Part shown: positions 52,793 through 61,389 of the stretch, in pieces
Layout: each line of letters starts with the position of its first letter
Position numbering within the stretch: the stretch's first letter is position 1
Source of the DNA: Clostridium swellfunianum
GTDB lineage: Bacteria > Bacillota > Clostridia > Clostridiales > Clostridiaceae
Assembly: GCF_023656515.1 (NCBI RefSeq)
Contig: NZ_JAMOFV010000006.1
Span: forward strand, 3,146,036-3,210,035
Length of the DNA: 64,000 nt
Direction of reading: 5' to 3'
Made by a program: the position numbers and the translations under genes
The notes under the pieces: generated by a model
Databases searched by the model: none
What the model was told of the DNA's origin: nothing
The model's input: the letters and a program-made list of their open reading frames with translations, nothing else

Positions 52793-53602
52793 ATGGCAGT
52801 AAGAAAAATAGTATGTATAGATGAAAGCAAGTGTGATGGCTGTGGTTTGTGTATTCCTAACTGCGCCGAGGGGGCACTGGCTATTATAGATGGTAAAGCA
52901 AGACTGATAAAGGATTTATACTGTGATGGATTGGGAGCATGTTTAGGACATTGCCCCCAGGATGCTATCACTATAATTGAGAGAGATGCTGAAGAATTTG
53001 ATGAGAAGGCAGTAGAAGAAATGCTTAGAGCTCAAGGTAAAGCATTAGGGCATAGCAGTAGTCATGAAGGCGGTTCATGTCCGGGAAGTCAAGTTAGAGA
53101 GCTTAATAGACCTCAAGTACAAGTACATGCTCACAACCACACTGGCGGGGGATGTCCAGGAAGCAAGATGAGAATGCTTCAAAGAAAGGAAGTCGAGGAC
53201 AGCGAGGATGAAGTTAAAGTAACTTCAAAGTTAAGACAGTGGCCAGTTCAGCTTATGCTTGTGCCAGCTGCCGCTCCATATTTTAAGGGAGCAGACTTAT
53301 TAATAACTGCTGACTGTGTACCTTTTGCATACGCTAATTATCACAATGACTTTTTAAAAGGCAAGTCTGTTGTTGTTGGATGTCCTAAGCTTGATGATGC
53401 AGCATACTATGCAGAAAAGCTTAGCGATATTATTAGAATAAATGATTTAGAAAGTATTACTGTGCTTAGAATGGAAGTTCCTTGCTGTGGAGGTATGGCT
53501 CAAGCTGCAAAAATGGGAAGAGATAGGTCCGGAGTGAACATTCCTATTAAAGTTGTTACTATAAGCCTTGAAGGTGAGGTTTTAAAAAGAGACTATATAT
53601 AA
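52793..53602 (+). CDS. Ferredoxin-domain iron-sulfur protein with paired GG-x-CPGS motifs
   Basis: A 269-aa cytoplasmic protein. The N-terminal 2[4Fe-4S] domain (about 1-60) has CDGCGLCIPNC and CDGLGACLGHC. A linker (about 84-130) carries two similar motifs, GGSCPGS and GGGCPGS, each preceded by a His-rich patch (HSSSHE, HAHNHT), a possible extra metal site. The C-terminal domain (about 140-269) contains LITADCVPFAYANYH, VGCPKLDDAAYY and VPCCGGM, with several Cys. I recall similar proteins near hybrid-cluster genes in clostridia, but no hcp is here. Probably an electron-transfer or redox-stress protein switched on by the divergent CRP/FNR regulator. Confidence 0.85.
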   Translation: MAVRKIVCIDESKCDGCGLCIPNCAEGALAIIDGKARLIKDLYCDGLGACLGHCPQDAITIIERDAEEFDEKAVEEMLRAQGKALGHSSSHEGGSCPGSQVRELNRPQVQVHAHNHTGGGCPGSKMRMLQRKEVEDSEDEVKVTSKLRQWPVQLMLVPAAAPYFKGADLLITADCVPFAYANYHNDFLKGKSVVVGCPKLDDAAYYAEKLSDIIRINDLESITVLRMEVPCCGGMAQAAKMGRDRSGVNIPIKVVTISLEGEVLKRDYI

Positions 53603-53651
53603 AGAAGTAATACGACCAACATAGAGATTAATCTAAAACTATCGTGCAAGT

Positions 53652-53719
53652 AAATAAAATATGCTTGTTGACTGACCATTTCCATAAGAAGGTCTTAGCT
53701 CAATAAGCATATTTTATTT
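53652..53719. terminator. Long hairpin between convergent ferredoxin-like and DNA-metabolism genes
   Basis: 20-bp arms (53652-53671 with 53700-53719, core ATAAAATATGCTT) with one mismatch, plus an inner GACC/GGTC stem. A/T-rich flanks let it act as a bidirectional terminator; it resembles the other long palindromes of this window. Confidence 0.7.
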
Positions 53720-53762
53720 GTTTCTGTTACTTTTTTATTATTTAATATAAAATTAGTAATCC

Positions 53763-54503
53763 TCATCTTAACTCGGTCAGGTGCTTCCAGTACCTTGCTG
53801 GCATCATTCGCTTCTGGAGTCTTGGATTTTTTCTATCTTCTATAGCGATAGTTTGGTAAAACTCTTTCCAAAGAGTTTCGTATAATTCGGGTTCTTCCAT
53901 TACAATAAAGTCTTCAGCTTTTACTTTAGTAAGCTCAGTAACTATCCATTCCTTTTTATTATAAAATAAAGCTAAGTTGCGTTTAAGATCATGAATTATC
54001 CAGTTCTCATTAGGAAGTCTTGAGGCAAAGTGTGAGGCTATGAGTCCTAAAATGTTGTGATCGGGCTCAATGGCAGAGTAAAACATATTATCAATGCTTT
54101 TAAATCGAACAAAACCAAGCATTCTATGACATTCATATGTAACCTTTTTTTCAGTGTTATGCATGCCTAATACACAGTCTCTATGTAGGTGTAAGTCTAT
54201 TTCGCTGCCGAGTTTAAAGCCAAGCTTTATATAATTGTAGATTAAAGTACAGCAGCCTTCAAGCTCAGAAAGATATACATGGTAAATAATTTTTAAGGCA
54301 TCTTTAGAAATTTTGGTTTTTATAGCCTCATATACCCTTTTGCTTTTTACTATATCAGTTTGAATATGTATTGGTTCAGTTAAAAGGGTTGCCTGAAACT
54401 GCCACTGAGGTATTATTTCTTCAGGTTTTTTTTTGCTGTAGTATGCTTCATAAATTGACGTTAAAAGACCTTCAAAGCTTCCATCAAAAATATAGCAAAT
54501 CAT
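53763..54503 (-). CDS. Radical-SAM-linked DNA metabolism protein (TIGR03915-like)
   Basis: A 246-aa protein that begins YIFDGSFEGLLTSIYEAYYSK and ends PARYWKHLTEL, matching my memory of the family TIGR03915, a probable DNA-metabolism protein always found beside a radical SAM partner. In other genomes the unit can be joined to uracil-DNA glycosylase; none is fused here. No catalytic motif is obvious to me. The gene begins 2 nt after the stop of the radical SAM gene, so they are cotranscribed. Biochemical role unknown. Confidence 0.8.
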   Translation of the reverse strand: MICYIFDGSFEGLLTSIYEAYYSKKKPEEIIPQWQFQATLLTEPIHIQTDIVKSKRVYEAIKTKISKDALKIIYHVYLSELEGCCTLIYNYIKLGFKLGSEIDLHLHRDCVLGMHNTEKKVTYECHRMLGFVRFKSIDNMFYSAIEPDHNILGLIASHFASRLPNENWIIHDLKRNLALFYNKKEWIVTELTKVKAEDFIVMEEPELYETLWKEFYQTIAIEDRKNPRLQKRMMPARYWKHLTELR

Positions 54504-54505
54504 AA

Positions 54506-55816
54506 TTAAAGCTCTCCTGTTATACTTGAAAATGAATCATCAGGTTTATACAAAGCGGGAAGTCCAGAAAAAAGTGTAAGTTGTTCAAAGGCCGGATTAT
54601 CAATTATATTGAAATCTTTTTTAGGAGTGAGTTTGTATCTTATAAAGTCCTCCTTAAAAGATACATCTCCCAAATATTTTCCCCTGCAGGTAATGAAGTA
54701 TTGAGCTCTTTTCAGTACAATACCCAACTTCTTCAAATCTTCAAAAGTAAGAGCATGAACTTTTCTTGCAGCAATAATTCTTTTTACAGAACGAACTCCA
54801 ATGCCTGGAACTCTTAAAAGCATCTTCTGCGGAGCAAGATTGATTTCTACTGGAAATTGTTCTATATGACTAAGGGCCCAATCGGTCTTTGGGTCAAAAT
54901 TTATATCTAGGTTAGGCTTGCTATCACTTAAAAGCTCATTGGCTGAAAATCCGTAAAACCTTAAAAGCCAATCAGCCTGATAGAGTCTATGCTCCCGTAT
55001 AAGAGGCGGATTGACAATAGAAGGTAGCTTAGAACTGTGATTTACTGGTACATATGCCGAATAATAAACCCTTTTAAGATTGTAGTTGTTATATAAGTTT
55101 TCTGACAAACTCATGATTTTTAGATCAGTGTCTCTTGTAGCACCAATTATAAGTTGAGTGCTTTGACCAGCTGGCACAAATGACGGCGCAGATTTAAAGA
55201 GCTTTTTTTCTTCCTTATTAGCTATTATTCCATGTCCTATAAAAGACATAGGTTTGAGTATAGAGGCTGTATTCTTTTGAGGTGCAAGAAGCCTTAAACC
55301 TTCATTTGAAGGAAGCTCCACATTTACACTCATTCTGTCTACTAGTTCTCCGGCTTGCTTTATTAAAGAATTATCTGCTCCAGGGATAGCTTTTATATGT
55401 ATGTAGCCATTAAAGTTATATTTATTTCTAAGTATGGACACTGTTTTTAATAAAAGTTCCATAGTGTGATTTGCATTTTTAATAACTGCAGAGCTTAGAA
55501 AAAGCCCTTCTATGTAATTTCTCTTATAAAAGTTTATTGTTAGGTCAGCAATTTCCTCCGGAGTGAAAGCAGCTCTAGGAACATCGTTTGAACTTCTGTT
55601 AACGCAGTAGGCGCAGTCGTAAACACAGTAATTAGTAAGAAGTATCTTAAGAAGAGATATGCATCTGCCGTCAGCAGCAAAGCTGTGGCATATTCCACTT
55701 TCACTAGCATTGCCTATACCAAAGGGCTTGTTTTTTCTGCTGCTTCCGCTGGAGGAGCAGGATACATCATATTTTGCAGCACCAGATAATATCTTTAACT
55801 TTTCCTGAATGTCCAT
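54506..55816 (-). CDS. Putative DNA modification/repair radical SAM protein (TIGR03916-like)
   Basis: A 436-aa radical SAM protein. The cluster-binding motif is CVYDCAYC (C64, C68, C71). Three more Cys lie ahead of it (C20 in YDVSCSSSG, C43 in GICHS, C52 in GRCIS) and could hold a second cluster. Near the C-terminus LLRVPGIGVRSVKRII is a helix-hairpin-helix DNA-binding motif, and QLIIGATRDTD precedes it. The combination suggests a radical reaction on DNA, for repair or modification. It forms a two-gene operon with the protein at 53763. Widespread in bacteria as far as I recall, but of undetermined function. Confidence 0.85.
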   Translation of the reverse strand: MDIQEKLKILSGAAKYDVSCSSSGSSRKNKPFGIGNASESGICHSFAADGRCISLLKILLTNYCVYDCAYCVNRSSNDVPRAAFTPEEIADLTINFYKRNYIEGLFLSSAVIKNANHTMELLLKTVSILRNKYNFNGYIHIKAIPGADNSLIKQAGELVDRMSVNVELPSNEGLRLLAPQKNTASILKPMSFIGHGIIANKEEKKLFKSAPSFVPAGQSTQLIIGATRDTDLKIMSLSENLYNNYNLKRVYYSAYVPVNHSSKLPSIVNPPLIREHRLYQADWLLRFYGFSANELLSDSKPNLDINFDPKTDWALSHIEQFPVEINLAPQKMLLRVPGIGVRSVKRIIAARKVHALTFEDLKKLGIVLKRAQYFITCRGKYLGDVSFKEDFIRYKLTPKKDFNIIDNPAFEQLTLFSGLPALYKPDDSFSSITGEL

Positions 55817-55979
55817 ATCAATTCCTCCTCAAAGTGTATCAATTACAGTATATCAAACAAACGTTCGCGTGTAAAGAGGCCAGAATATTTGTATTTTTAC
55901 AACTTTTTTACAAGTTAAATATTACATGGACGAAACAATATGTTAGACTTAAAGAGAATTAAAGACGGAGGTGATTTAT

Positions 55980-56759
55980 ATGTTAAAAAAGTTTCCCATA
56001 AGAAAAATACTAGGAATTATGTTTATTATTTTCGGAGTTTACAGCATAATCTATTGCTTCAGTATTATGGCTTATGGTGTGACCTTTTCTAAGTTTTTCG
56101 CAGCTATAGGAGTGCTGCTTATTACTATAGGAATTATTATTATTTTCATTGATGAGAAATATCTAATACATAAACCAAGCTTTGTAATTAAGCTTATAAA
56201 ATTTATGTTTATATTGCTGCTAACTTCCTTTATTGTTATTGAATGCCTTATCGTATACCATGGAGGTAAAAAAGATACTGCTAAGGTGGATTACCTGGTA
56301 GTTTTAGGTGCGGGGCTTTGGGGTGAAACGCCGTCACTTACTTTAAGGCAAAGACTTGATGAAAGCTTTGAATTTATCAAAGAAAATCCAAACACAAAAG
56401 TTGTTTTATCTGGTGGAATGGGACCGGGTGAGAACATAACAGAAGCTGAGGCGATGAAAAGATATTTGGTTGAGCGTGGGGTGGATGAAAAACTGCTTAT
56501 AAAGGAAGACAAGTCTACAAGCACTAAAGAAAATTTAAAGTTTACTAGAGAGCTTCTAAGAAAAATTGATAACAGAGAAAACTTGAAAATTAAGATTATA
56601 ACTACAAATTTTCATATGTTTAGGGCAAAACTATTGGGGAGGAGCAATGGGTTTGAGGTTTATGGTCAACCTGCACCTATTCATCCCTTGCTTATTCCTG
56701 CTTACTACATAAGAGAATATATGGCAGTAATAAAGTCTCTTATTTTTGATTTTTTATAA
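55980..56759 (+). CDS. YdcF/SanA-like DUF218 membrane protein
   Basis: A 259-aa protein from the ATG at 55980 (GGAGGTG six bases upstream). Three N-terminal membrane segments (about 10-28, 38-55, 68-88) are followed by an extracytoplasmic DUF218 domain. Typical motifs are YLVVLGAGLWG, TLRQRLDES, VVLSGGMGPGENITEAEAM and STSTKENLKFT. Members are linked with cell-envelope barrier function and vancomycin sensitivity, but the reaction is unknown. It opens a five-gene run and is 18 nt before the CHAP gene. Confidence 0.85.
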   Translation: MLKKFPIRKILGIMFIIFGVYSIIYCFSIMAYGVTFSKFFAAIGVLLITIGIIIIFIDEKYLIHKPSFVIKLIKFMFILLLTSFIVIECLIVYHGGKKDTAKVDYLVVLGAGLWGETPSLTLRQRLDESFEFIKENPNTKVVLSGGMGPGENITEAEAMKRYLVERGVDEKLLIKEDKSTSTKENLKFTRELLRKIDNRENLKIKIITTNFHMFRAKLLGRSNGFEVYGQPAPIHPLLIPAYYIREYMAVIKSLIFDFL

Positions 56760-56777
56760 AAAGGAGCTTCTGAGCTT

Positions 56778-57395
56778 ATGAGAAAATGGGTATTGGGAAT
56801 GGCTTTTATTTTGTTTTTTGCTTGCGGTATTTTATTTTGGATAGAGAATTTTGAGAGTAAGTGTAATGAAGTTGTCAGTAAAGAGGCTGTGAGCGGAGAG
56901 ATTGGTGAAGAACTAGATTGCTATAAAGGTGTAAAGATCTATAATAATGGTAAAGATTATGTTAAAGATTACGGAAAAAATTACAGCAAAGATGGTTATT
57001 ATTATGGCCTTAAGTGGCAGTGTGTGGAGTTTGTGAAGAGATTTTACTTTGATGCTAAGGGTCATAAGATGCCAGATGGGTTAGGGCATGCTAAGGAATT
57101 TTTTGATGATTCAGTGAAACAAGGAGAGTTAAATAGAAAGAGAAATCTTCTTCAGTATAGAAATGGAGACAATGAAAAACCACAAGCGGATGACTTGATA
57201 GTGTTTACTGACACGTACTATGGTCATGTTACCATTATAACTGAAGTTACTGATAAGGATATTGAGATTATACAGCAAAATATTTATGGAAAAACAAGAG
57301 ATAGGTTAAAGCTTGTGCTGAAGGATGGAAAGTACACAGTAGGCGGCGGAAAAGACAGAAGTCCAGCAGGCTGGCTTAGAAAGGGTGGGGCGTAG
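56778..57395 (+). CDS. Membrane-anchored CHAP-domain amidase
   Basis: A 205-aa protein with an N-terminal membrane anchor (about 3-22) and an extracellular CHAP domain (about 60-200). The catalytic Cys is C82 in KWQCVEF and the His is H150 in YYGHVTII. This group is close to glutathionylspermidine-amidase-like CHAP proteins and peptidoglycan amidases/endopeptidases; cleavage of a cell-wall peptide is the likely role. Its TAG stop shares its last base with the GTG start of the response regulator, giving tight coupling with the two-component system. Confidence 0.85.
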   Translation: MRKWVLGMAFILFFACGILFWIENFESKCNEVVSKEAVSGEIGEELDCYKGVKIYNNGKDYVKDYGKNYSKDGYYYGLKWQCVEFVKRFYFDAKGHKMPDGLGHAKEFFDDSVKQGELNRKRNLLQYRNGDNEKPQADDLIVFTDTYYGHVTIITEVTDKDIEIIQQNIYGKTRDRLKLVLKDGKYTVGGGKDRSPAGWLRKGGA

Positions 57396-58045
57396 TGGAA
57401 AGAGTTTTGGTAATCGAAGATGAGGAGCCAATTAGAGAACTTATAAAACTGAATTTGCAGCTTGCGGGCTGTGACATTATAGAAGCTGAAGATGGAGAAG
57501 AAGGTCTTAGACTTATAAAGGAAGCAAGTTCCGATTTAATTGTGCTAGATATAATGCTGCCCAAAATCGATGGCTATAAGCTGCTGCCTTATATAATTGA
57601 GAGAGATATTCCTGTAATTATGCTTACTGCAAAAAGCAGTTTAAAGGATAAGGTTATGGGGCTTAATCTCGGCGCAGATGACTATATGACAAAGCCCTTT
57701 GAAGCGATGGAGCTTATTGCAAGGGTAAAAGCCTTATTAAGAAGAGCTGCGAAGGAGGAAAAAAGAAAAGGCTTTGATGATATAGAGATTTGCGTTGAGC
57801 AAAGAAAAGTTTTTAAAGGTGGAGTAGAGCTTGAATTTACTCCAAAGGAATTCGAATTGCTGAATATACTTGTAGATAATAAGGGAATTGCACTATCAAG
57901 AGAAAAGCTTTTGGAGCTTGTATGGGACTTCGAGTATGAAGGCAATACAAGAACTGTGGATATGCACATCCAAAGGCTTAGAACAAAATTAAAAACCGAC
58001 AAAATAGCAACAGTTTATAAGCTTGGCTACAGACTGGAGAAATGA
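57395..58045 (+). CDS. OmpR/PhoB-family response regulator
   Basis: A 216-aa response regulator. The receiver has the acidic pair D9-E10 region, the phosphorylated D52 in IVLDIMLP and Lys in MTKPFE. The C-terminal winged helix binds DNA (FTPKEFELLNILV, TRTVDMHIQRLR). It starts with GTG overlapping the preceding stop by one base and is followed 2 nt later by its histidine kinase gene. Probably senses envelope state and controls this operon or wall genes. Confidence 0.93.
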   Translation: MERVLVIEDEEPIRELIKLNLQLAGCDIIEAEDGEEGLRLIKEASSDLIVLDIMLPKIDGYKLLPYIIERDIPVIMLTAKSSLKDKVMGLNLGADDYMTKPFEAMELIARVKALLRRAAKEEKRKGFDDIEICVEQRKVFKGGVELEFTPKEFELLNILVDNKGIALSREKLLELVWDFEYEGNTRTVDMHIQRLRTKLKTDKIATVYKLGYRLEK

Positions 58046-58047
58046 TT

Positions 58048-59478
58048 ATGAAGTTTAAGTTGAAAATATATTTGCTATGCATGGTTATTTATATAATAAC
58101 TCTCACAGCTACAAGCCTAGCAGTTACAGAAAACACGCATTCAAATTTGACAAACAGTGAAATAAAAAGGGCACTTCAGGAAGAAAGAAATATGAAGGAC
58201 ATTGCAGCAGTTTATTTAATAGCCAATCAAAAGCTTAGTGAGGATAAGCTGGATATTCAGGACTATAGTAAAAGAATTGTGGATATGTATGGAAGCGATA
58301 ATATAATAGTAGAGCTTTATAATAAGGAACTAAAGCGCTTAGATGCAAGTAAAAATATAAACTGGAGCTTTAAAAGAGATGATCTTGATAAGCTTATGAA
58401 GGATGGGAAAAATTATGTTGTTAGAAAACAGGATGGCATAAGCTATTTGTTTATAAATGACTTTATTAAAGGGGATTCAGGCGAACTTGTTTTATCTTAT
58501 ATAAAGGATATAAGCCAGGTTGAGCTTCAAAAAAATGAACAATACAAACTGTTCTTTATAACTGGAATTATTGGTTTAATTATAATTGCAGCTATTGTAG
58601 AAGGCTTAAGCAGAATTCTTATGAGGCCTATAATAAATCTAAGCAGTACCGCTGAAAAAATAGCTTCAGGAAATTTTAGCGAGAGAGCTGAAATAAAAGG
58701 CAAGGATGAAATTTCAAAGCTCGGTATTCAATTTAATAAGATGGCAGAAGAAGTTGAGAATAAAATTGTGGAGCTGCAAAGTGAAGGAGAAAGGAAACAG
58801 AGGTTTATTGATAACTTAACTCATGAATTAAGAACACCTCTTACTTCAATTATTGGTTATTCAGAGCTTCTTCAAAAAATTAAGTATGATGAAACTACCT
58901 ATTCAAAAGGGTTAGGTTATGTTCATTCCGAGGGAGTAAGGATGCTAAAATTAGTTAATTCTCTCATGGATATGATACTGCTAAGAAAAAGCAGCTTAAA
59001 TCTTGAAAATGTTAATACAATATCTTTATTAAATGAGATAGTAGATTTAATGCATATAAAAGCCAGAGATAAAAGTGCAAAACTTCTTGTGAAGGGGGAA
59101 AGCCTTCAAATTAATATGGACAGAGATATGATTAAGGGTGGATTGCTTAATCTAGTGGATAATGCAATTAAGGCATCTTATACAGGTGGAAAAATAATTG
59201 TTGGCTGTGAAAAGATAGACAGCAAATGCAGAATTTATGTGCAGGATGAAGGGAAAGGTATTGCAGAAGGTGAAATATCAAAGCTTACTGAAGCTTTTTA
59301 CAGAGTAGATAAGTCCAGAGCAAGGAAAGATGGTGGGGCAGGTTTAGGGTTGGCCTTTTGTAAGCAAATTGTTGAAAGCCATGGAGGAGAATTGGTTATA
59401 GAAAGTGAACTGGAAAAGGGTACAAGAGTGAGCATAGTTTTACCGGAATATATGAAGGGAGAGGAAAGTGATGTGTAG
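58048..59478 (+). CDS. Membrane sensor histidine kinase
   Basis: A 476-aa sensor kinase from the ATG at 58048 (GGAG eight bases upstream; the ATG at 58042 is too close to it). Two membrane segments (about 6-26 and 168-190) enclose an extracellular sensor domain. HAMP (about 190-243), HisKA with the His in NLTHELRTPLTS, and HATPase_c (NLVDNAIKA, DEGKGIAEGE, GAGLGLAF) follow. It is the partner of the response regulator just upstream. Its last codons overlap the following lipoprotein gene by 8 nt. Confidence 0.93.
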   Translation: MKFKLKIYLLCMVIYIITLTATSLAVTENTHSNLTNSEIKRALQEERNMKDIAAVYLIANQKLSEDKLDIQDYSKRIVDMYGSDNIIVELYNKELKRLDASKNINWSFKRDDLDKLMKDGKNYVVRKQDGISYLFINDFIKGDSGELVLSYIKDISQVELQKNEQYKLFFITGIIGLIIIAAIVEGLSRILMRPIINLSSTAEKIASGNFSERAEIKGKDEISKLGIQFNKMAEEVENKIVELQSEGERKQRFIDNLTHELRTPLTSIIGYSELLQKIKYDETTYSKGLGYVHSEGVRMLKLVNSLMDMILLRKSSLNLENVNTISLLNEIVDLMHIKARDKSAKLLVKGESLQINMDRDMIKGGLLNLVDNAIKASYTGGKIIVGCEKIDSKCRIYVQDEGKGIAEGEISKLTEAFYRVDKSRARKDGGAGLGLAFCKQIVESHGGELVIESELEKGTRVSIVLPEYMKGEESDV

Positions 59479-61258
59479 AAAAAAACTTTTAGCAGTAATA
59501 TCAGTGCTTGCACTTATATTTTTATTTGGCTGTACTAAAGTTCCAAAGGAAAATGAAGTGTATGTAGTTAAAGAAACAACAGAAGCCAAAGATATTGAAA
59601 AAATTGATAAGCAAATAAATACTGAAGGAATAAATCCGTTTTATAGCATTAGTACATTAAATATTAAAGAGAATATAACACAAATTCCTTTAACATTAGC
59701 TAAAGACAAGGAATACGTATTTTATATGAAACCTACTGCTGCAAAAGTTGAGTCATCTGGGTATTTAATAAAAGGAGAGGCTTTAAGCAGAGTAGATATA
59801 ATAAAGGTACACATAACTACAGCAGATACCAGATATGTTGTCAGTAATGTACCTTTCATTTCTAGTGTTAAATGGAATAAAGAAGGTAATATGGTTGCTT
59901 TTTTAGGAGGCAATACACTTACTGTTTATAATGATGAAGATAATAAGCTGATACAAAGTTTTGTAGGAGATGGTGGAGGCATAACAAGCTTCGGCTGGTC
60001 GCCTGATGGTAAGAAGCTCTACACTGAGGGACAAGACCTGATAAATACAGGAATTTATTATGTGGATTCGAAAAAATATGTACATTCCTACGAGACGAAA
60101 GAGAACCTATATTATAAAGGAGTTCTAGATAATCAATACTTTTATGCCACTGAGAGAATTGAAGAGAATTATTATACAACTATAGTAGATAAGGATGATA
60201 GGACGGCTATTAGAACTAAAACAAGTGGAAGATATAGGGGCAGTTATAAAAAATCTTTTCTTCAAGTTGGAAAAGATAATTTTGGACTTGAATATTATTT
60301 AGATATTAATAATCCAAGCAGCGTAAAAGAAATTTCAAAGGAATATATAAATGATGCAAAGTTTATGAATAATGGCTGGATTGTTTATATTACACCTAAT
60401 GATAATTCAGAGGAAAATAATTTTTATCTTCACATACTAAATGAAAAAGGTGAGGAAATAAAAAAACTGCAGGTATATGGAAGTAAGATAATAGTACTTT
60501 CAGAAGGGAAGATAGGCTATATTGGAGGGGAACAAATAGAAAGAGTAGACCTTCAAAATTACAAAATAGAGCGTTCTGAAGCAGAGGATGGTTATGAAGA
60601 AAGAAAGAATTTATTTAGAACCTTAAGAGCTGCTGTAGATGTAATCTATAAATATGAATTGACAGGTAAAAAAGATATTGAACAAGTTAAGAAGTATATA
60701 GTTGACAGCAGTAACCCAGAACAGTGGGCCTTCACAGATGTGATGAATGTTTTTAATGAAGATCTTATGCTTTTGGGAAAAGCTTCAGATTATAATATTG
60801 CATTAACTGTTAAAAGTCTTAATATAAAGAAAGATAGTGCATCGGTAGTGGTAAATATAACGGCTCGAAGCTCATCAGGTTCTAGTGAAAGCATAAACAA
60901 TGCAGTTGAACTTATTAAAAAGGACAACAAGTGGTATGTAACCGGAATGAGCACATTTCCCTACTCAAAGCAGCAGGCAGAAGTTAAAGCAAAGGTTGAG
61001 GAAATTATAAAGCAGGCACAGCAGGGCAAGCTGTTTAACGGTGAACTAAAGGATAAAGAGATACAAATAGGTCAGATACAATTCTGGCAACTTAGTGAGC
61101 CACACCTTGCAGATAATATAGACAGTGCTAACTACTGCAAGGTATATCTAAAGGTAAAGGAAGAAGAGGTGCTTTATAAGCTAATACTAGACAGGAAAAA
61201 TCAAAGCTACTGGAAAGCAACAAGCTTAAGTAAAGACAAATTAAGCAAGCTGTTTTAG
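59471..61258 (+). CDS. Lipoprotein with N-terminal beta-propeller-like region, two-component accessory protein
   Basis: A 595-aa predicted lipoprotein: signal peptide with FLFGC, lipidated C21. The N-terminal part (about 100-380) has repeats like VKWNKEGNMVAFLGG and FGWSPDGKKLYTEG, typical of TolB/WD-type propellers. The C-terminal part (about 390-595) contains two small domains, including one with KKDNKWYVTGMSTFPYSK like an SnoaL/NTF2-type or membrane-proximal fold. The ATG at 59471 overlaps the kinase gene and has GAGG upstream. It likely modulates the kinase from outside the membrane (inference). A 22-bp perfect hairpin starts right after the stop codon. Confidence 0.8.
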   Translation: MCRKKLLAVISVLALIFLFGCTKVPKENEVYVVKETTEAKDIEKIDKQINTEGINPFYSISTLNIKENITQIPLTLAKDKEYVFYMKPTAAKVESSGYLIKGEALSRVDIIKVHITTADTRYVVSNVPFISSVKWNKEGNMVAFLGGNTLTVYNDEDNKLIQSFVGDGGGITSFGWSPDGKKLYTEGQDLINTGIYYVDSKKYVHSYETKENLYYKGVLDNQYFYATERIEENYYTTIVDKDDRTAIRTKTSGRYRGSYKKSFLQVGKDNFGLEYYLDINNPSSVKEISKEYINDAKFMNNGWIVYITPNDNSEENNFYLHILNEKGEEIKKLQVYGSKIIVLSEGKIGYIGGEQIERVDLQNYKIERSEAEDGYEERKNLFRTLRAAVDVIYKYELTGKKDIEQVKKYIVDSSNPEQWAFTDVMNVFNEDLMLLGKASDYNIALTVKSLNIKKDSASVVVNITARSSSGSSESINNAVELIKKDNKWYVTGMSTFPYSKQQAEVKAKVEEIIKQAQQGKLFNGELKDKEIQIGQIQFWQLSEPHLADNIDSANYCKVYLKVKEEEVLYKLILDRKNQSYWKATSLSKDKLSKLF

Positions 61259-61312
61259 TAATAACGCTCAGTATATGATAGAAGTCACATTATCATATAC
61301 TGAGCGTTATTA
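61259..61312. terminator. 22-bp perfect inverted repeat right after the lipoprotein stop codon
   Basis: 61259-61280 is perfectly complementary to 61291-61312 (core ACGCTCAGTATATGATA) with a 10-nt loop. It ends the envelope operon. The perfect match and the lack of a long T-run make it look more like the intergenic palindromes of this genome than a standard terminator. Confidence 0.75.
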
Positions 61313-61389
61313 ATTTACAGCCTATAGCAAATTGCTTATCTTTAGGTTATAATAAAATAGCAAAAATTTAAAAGATTAGGAGATTAAAT

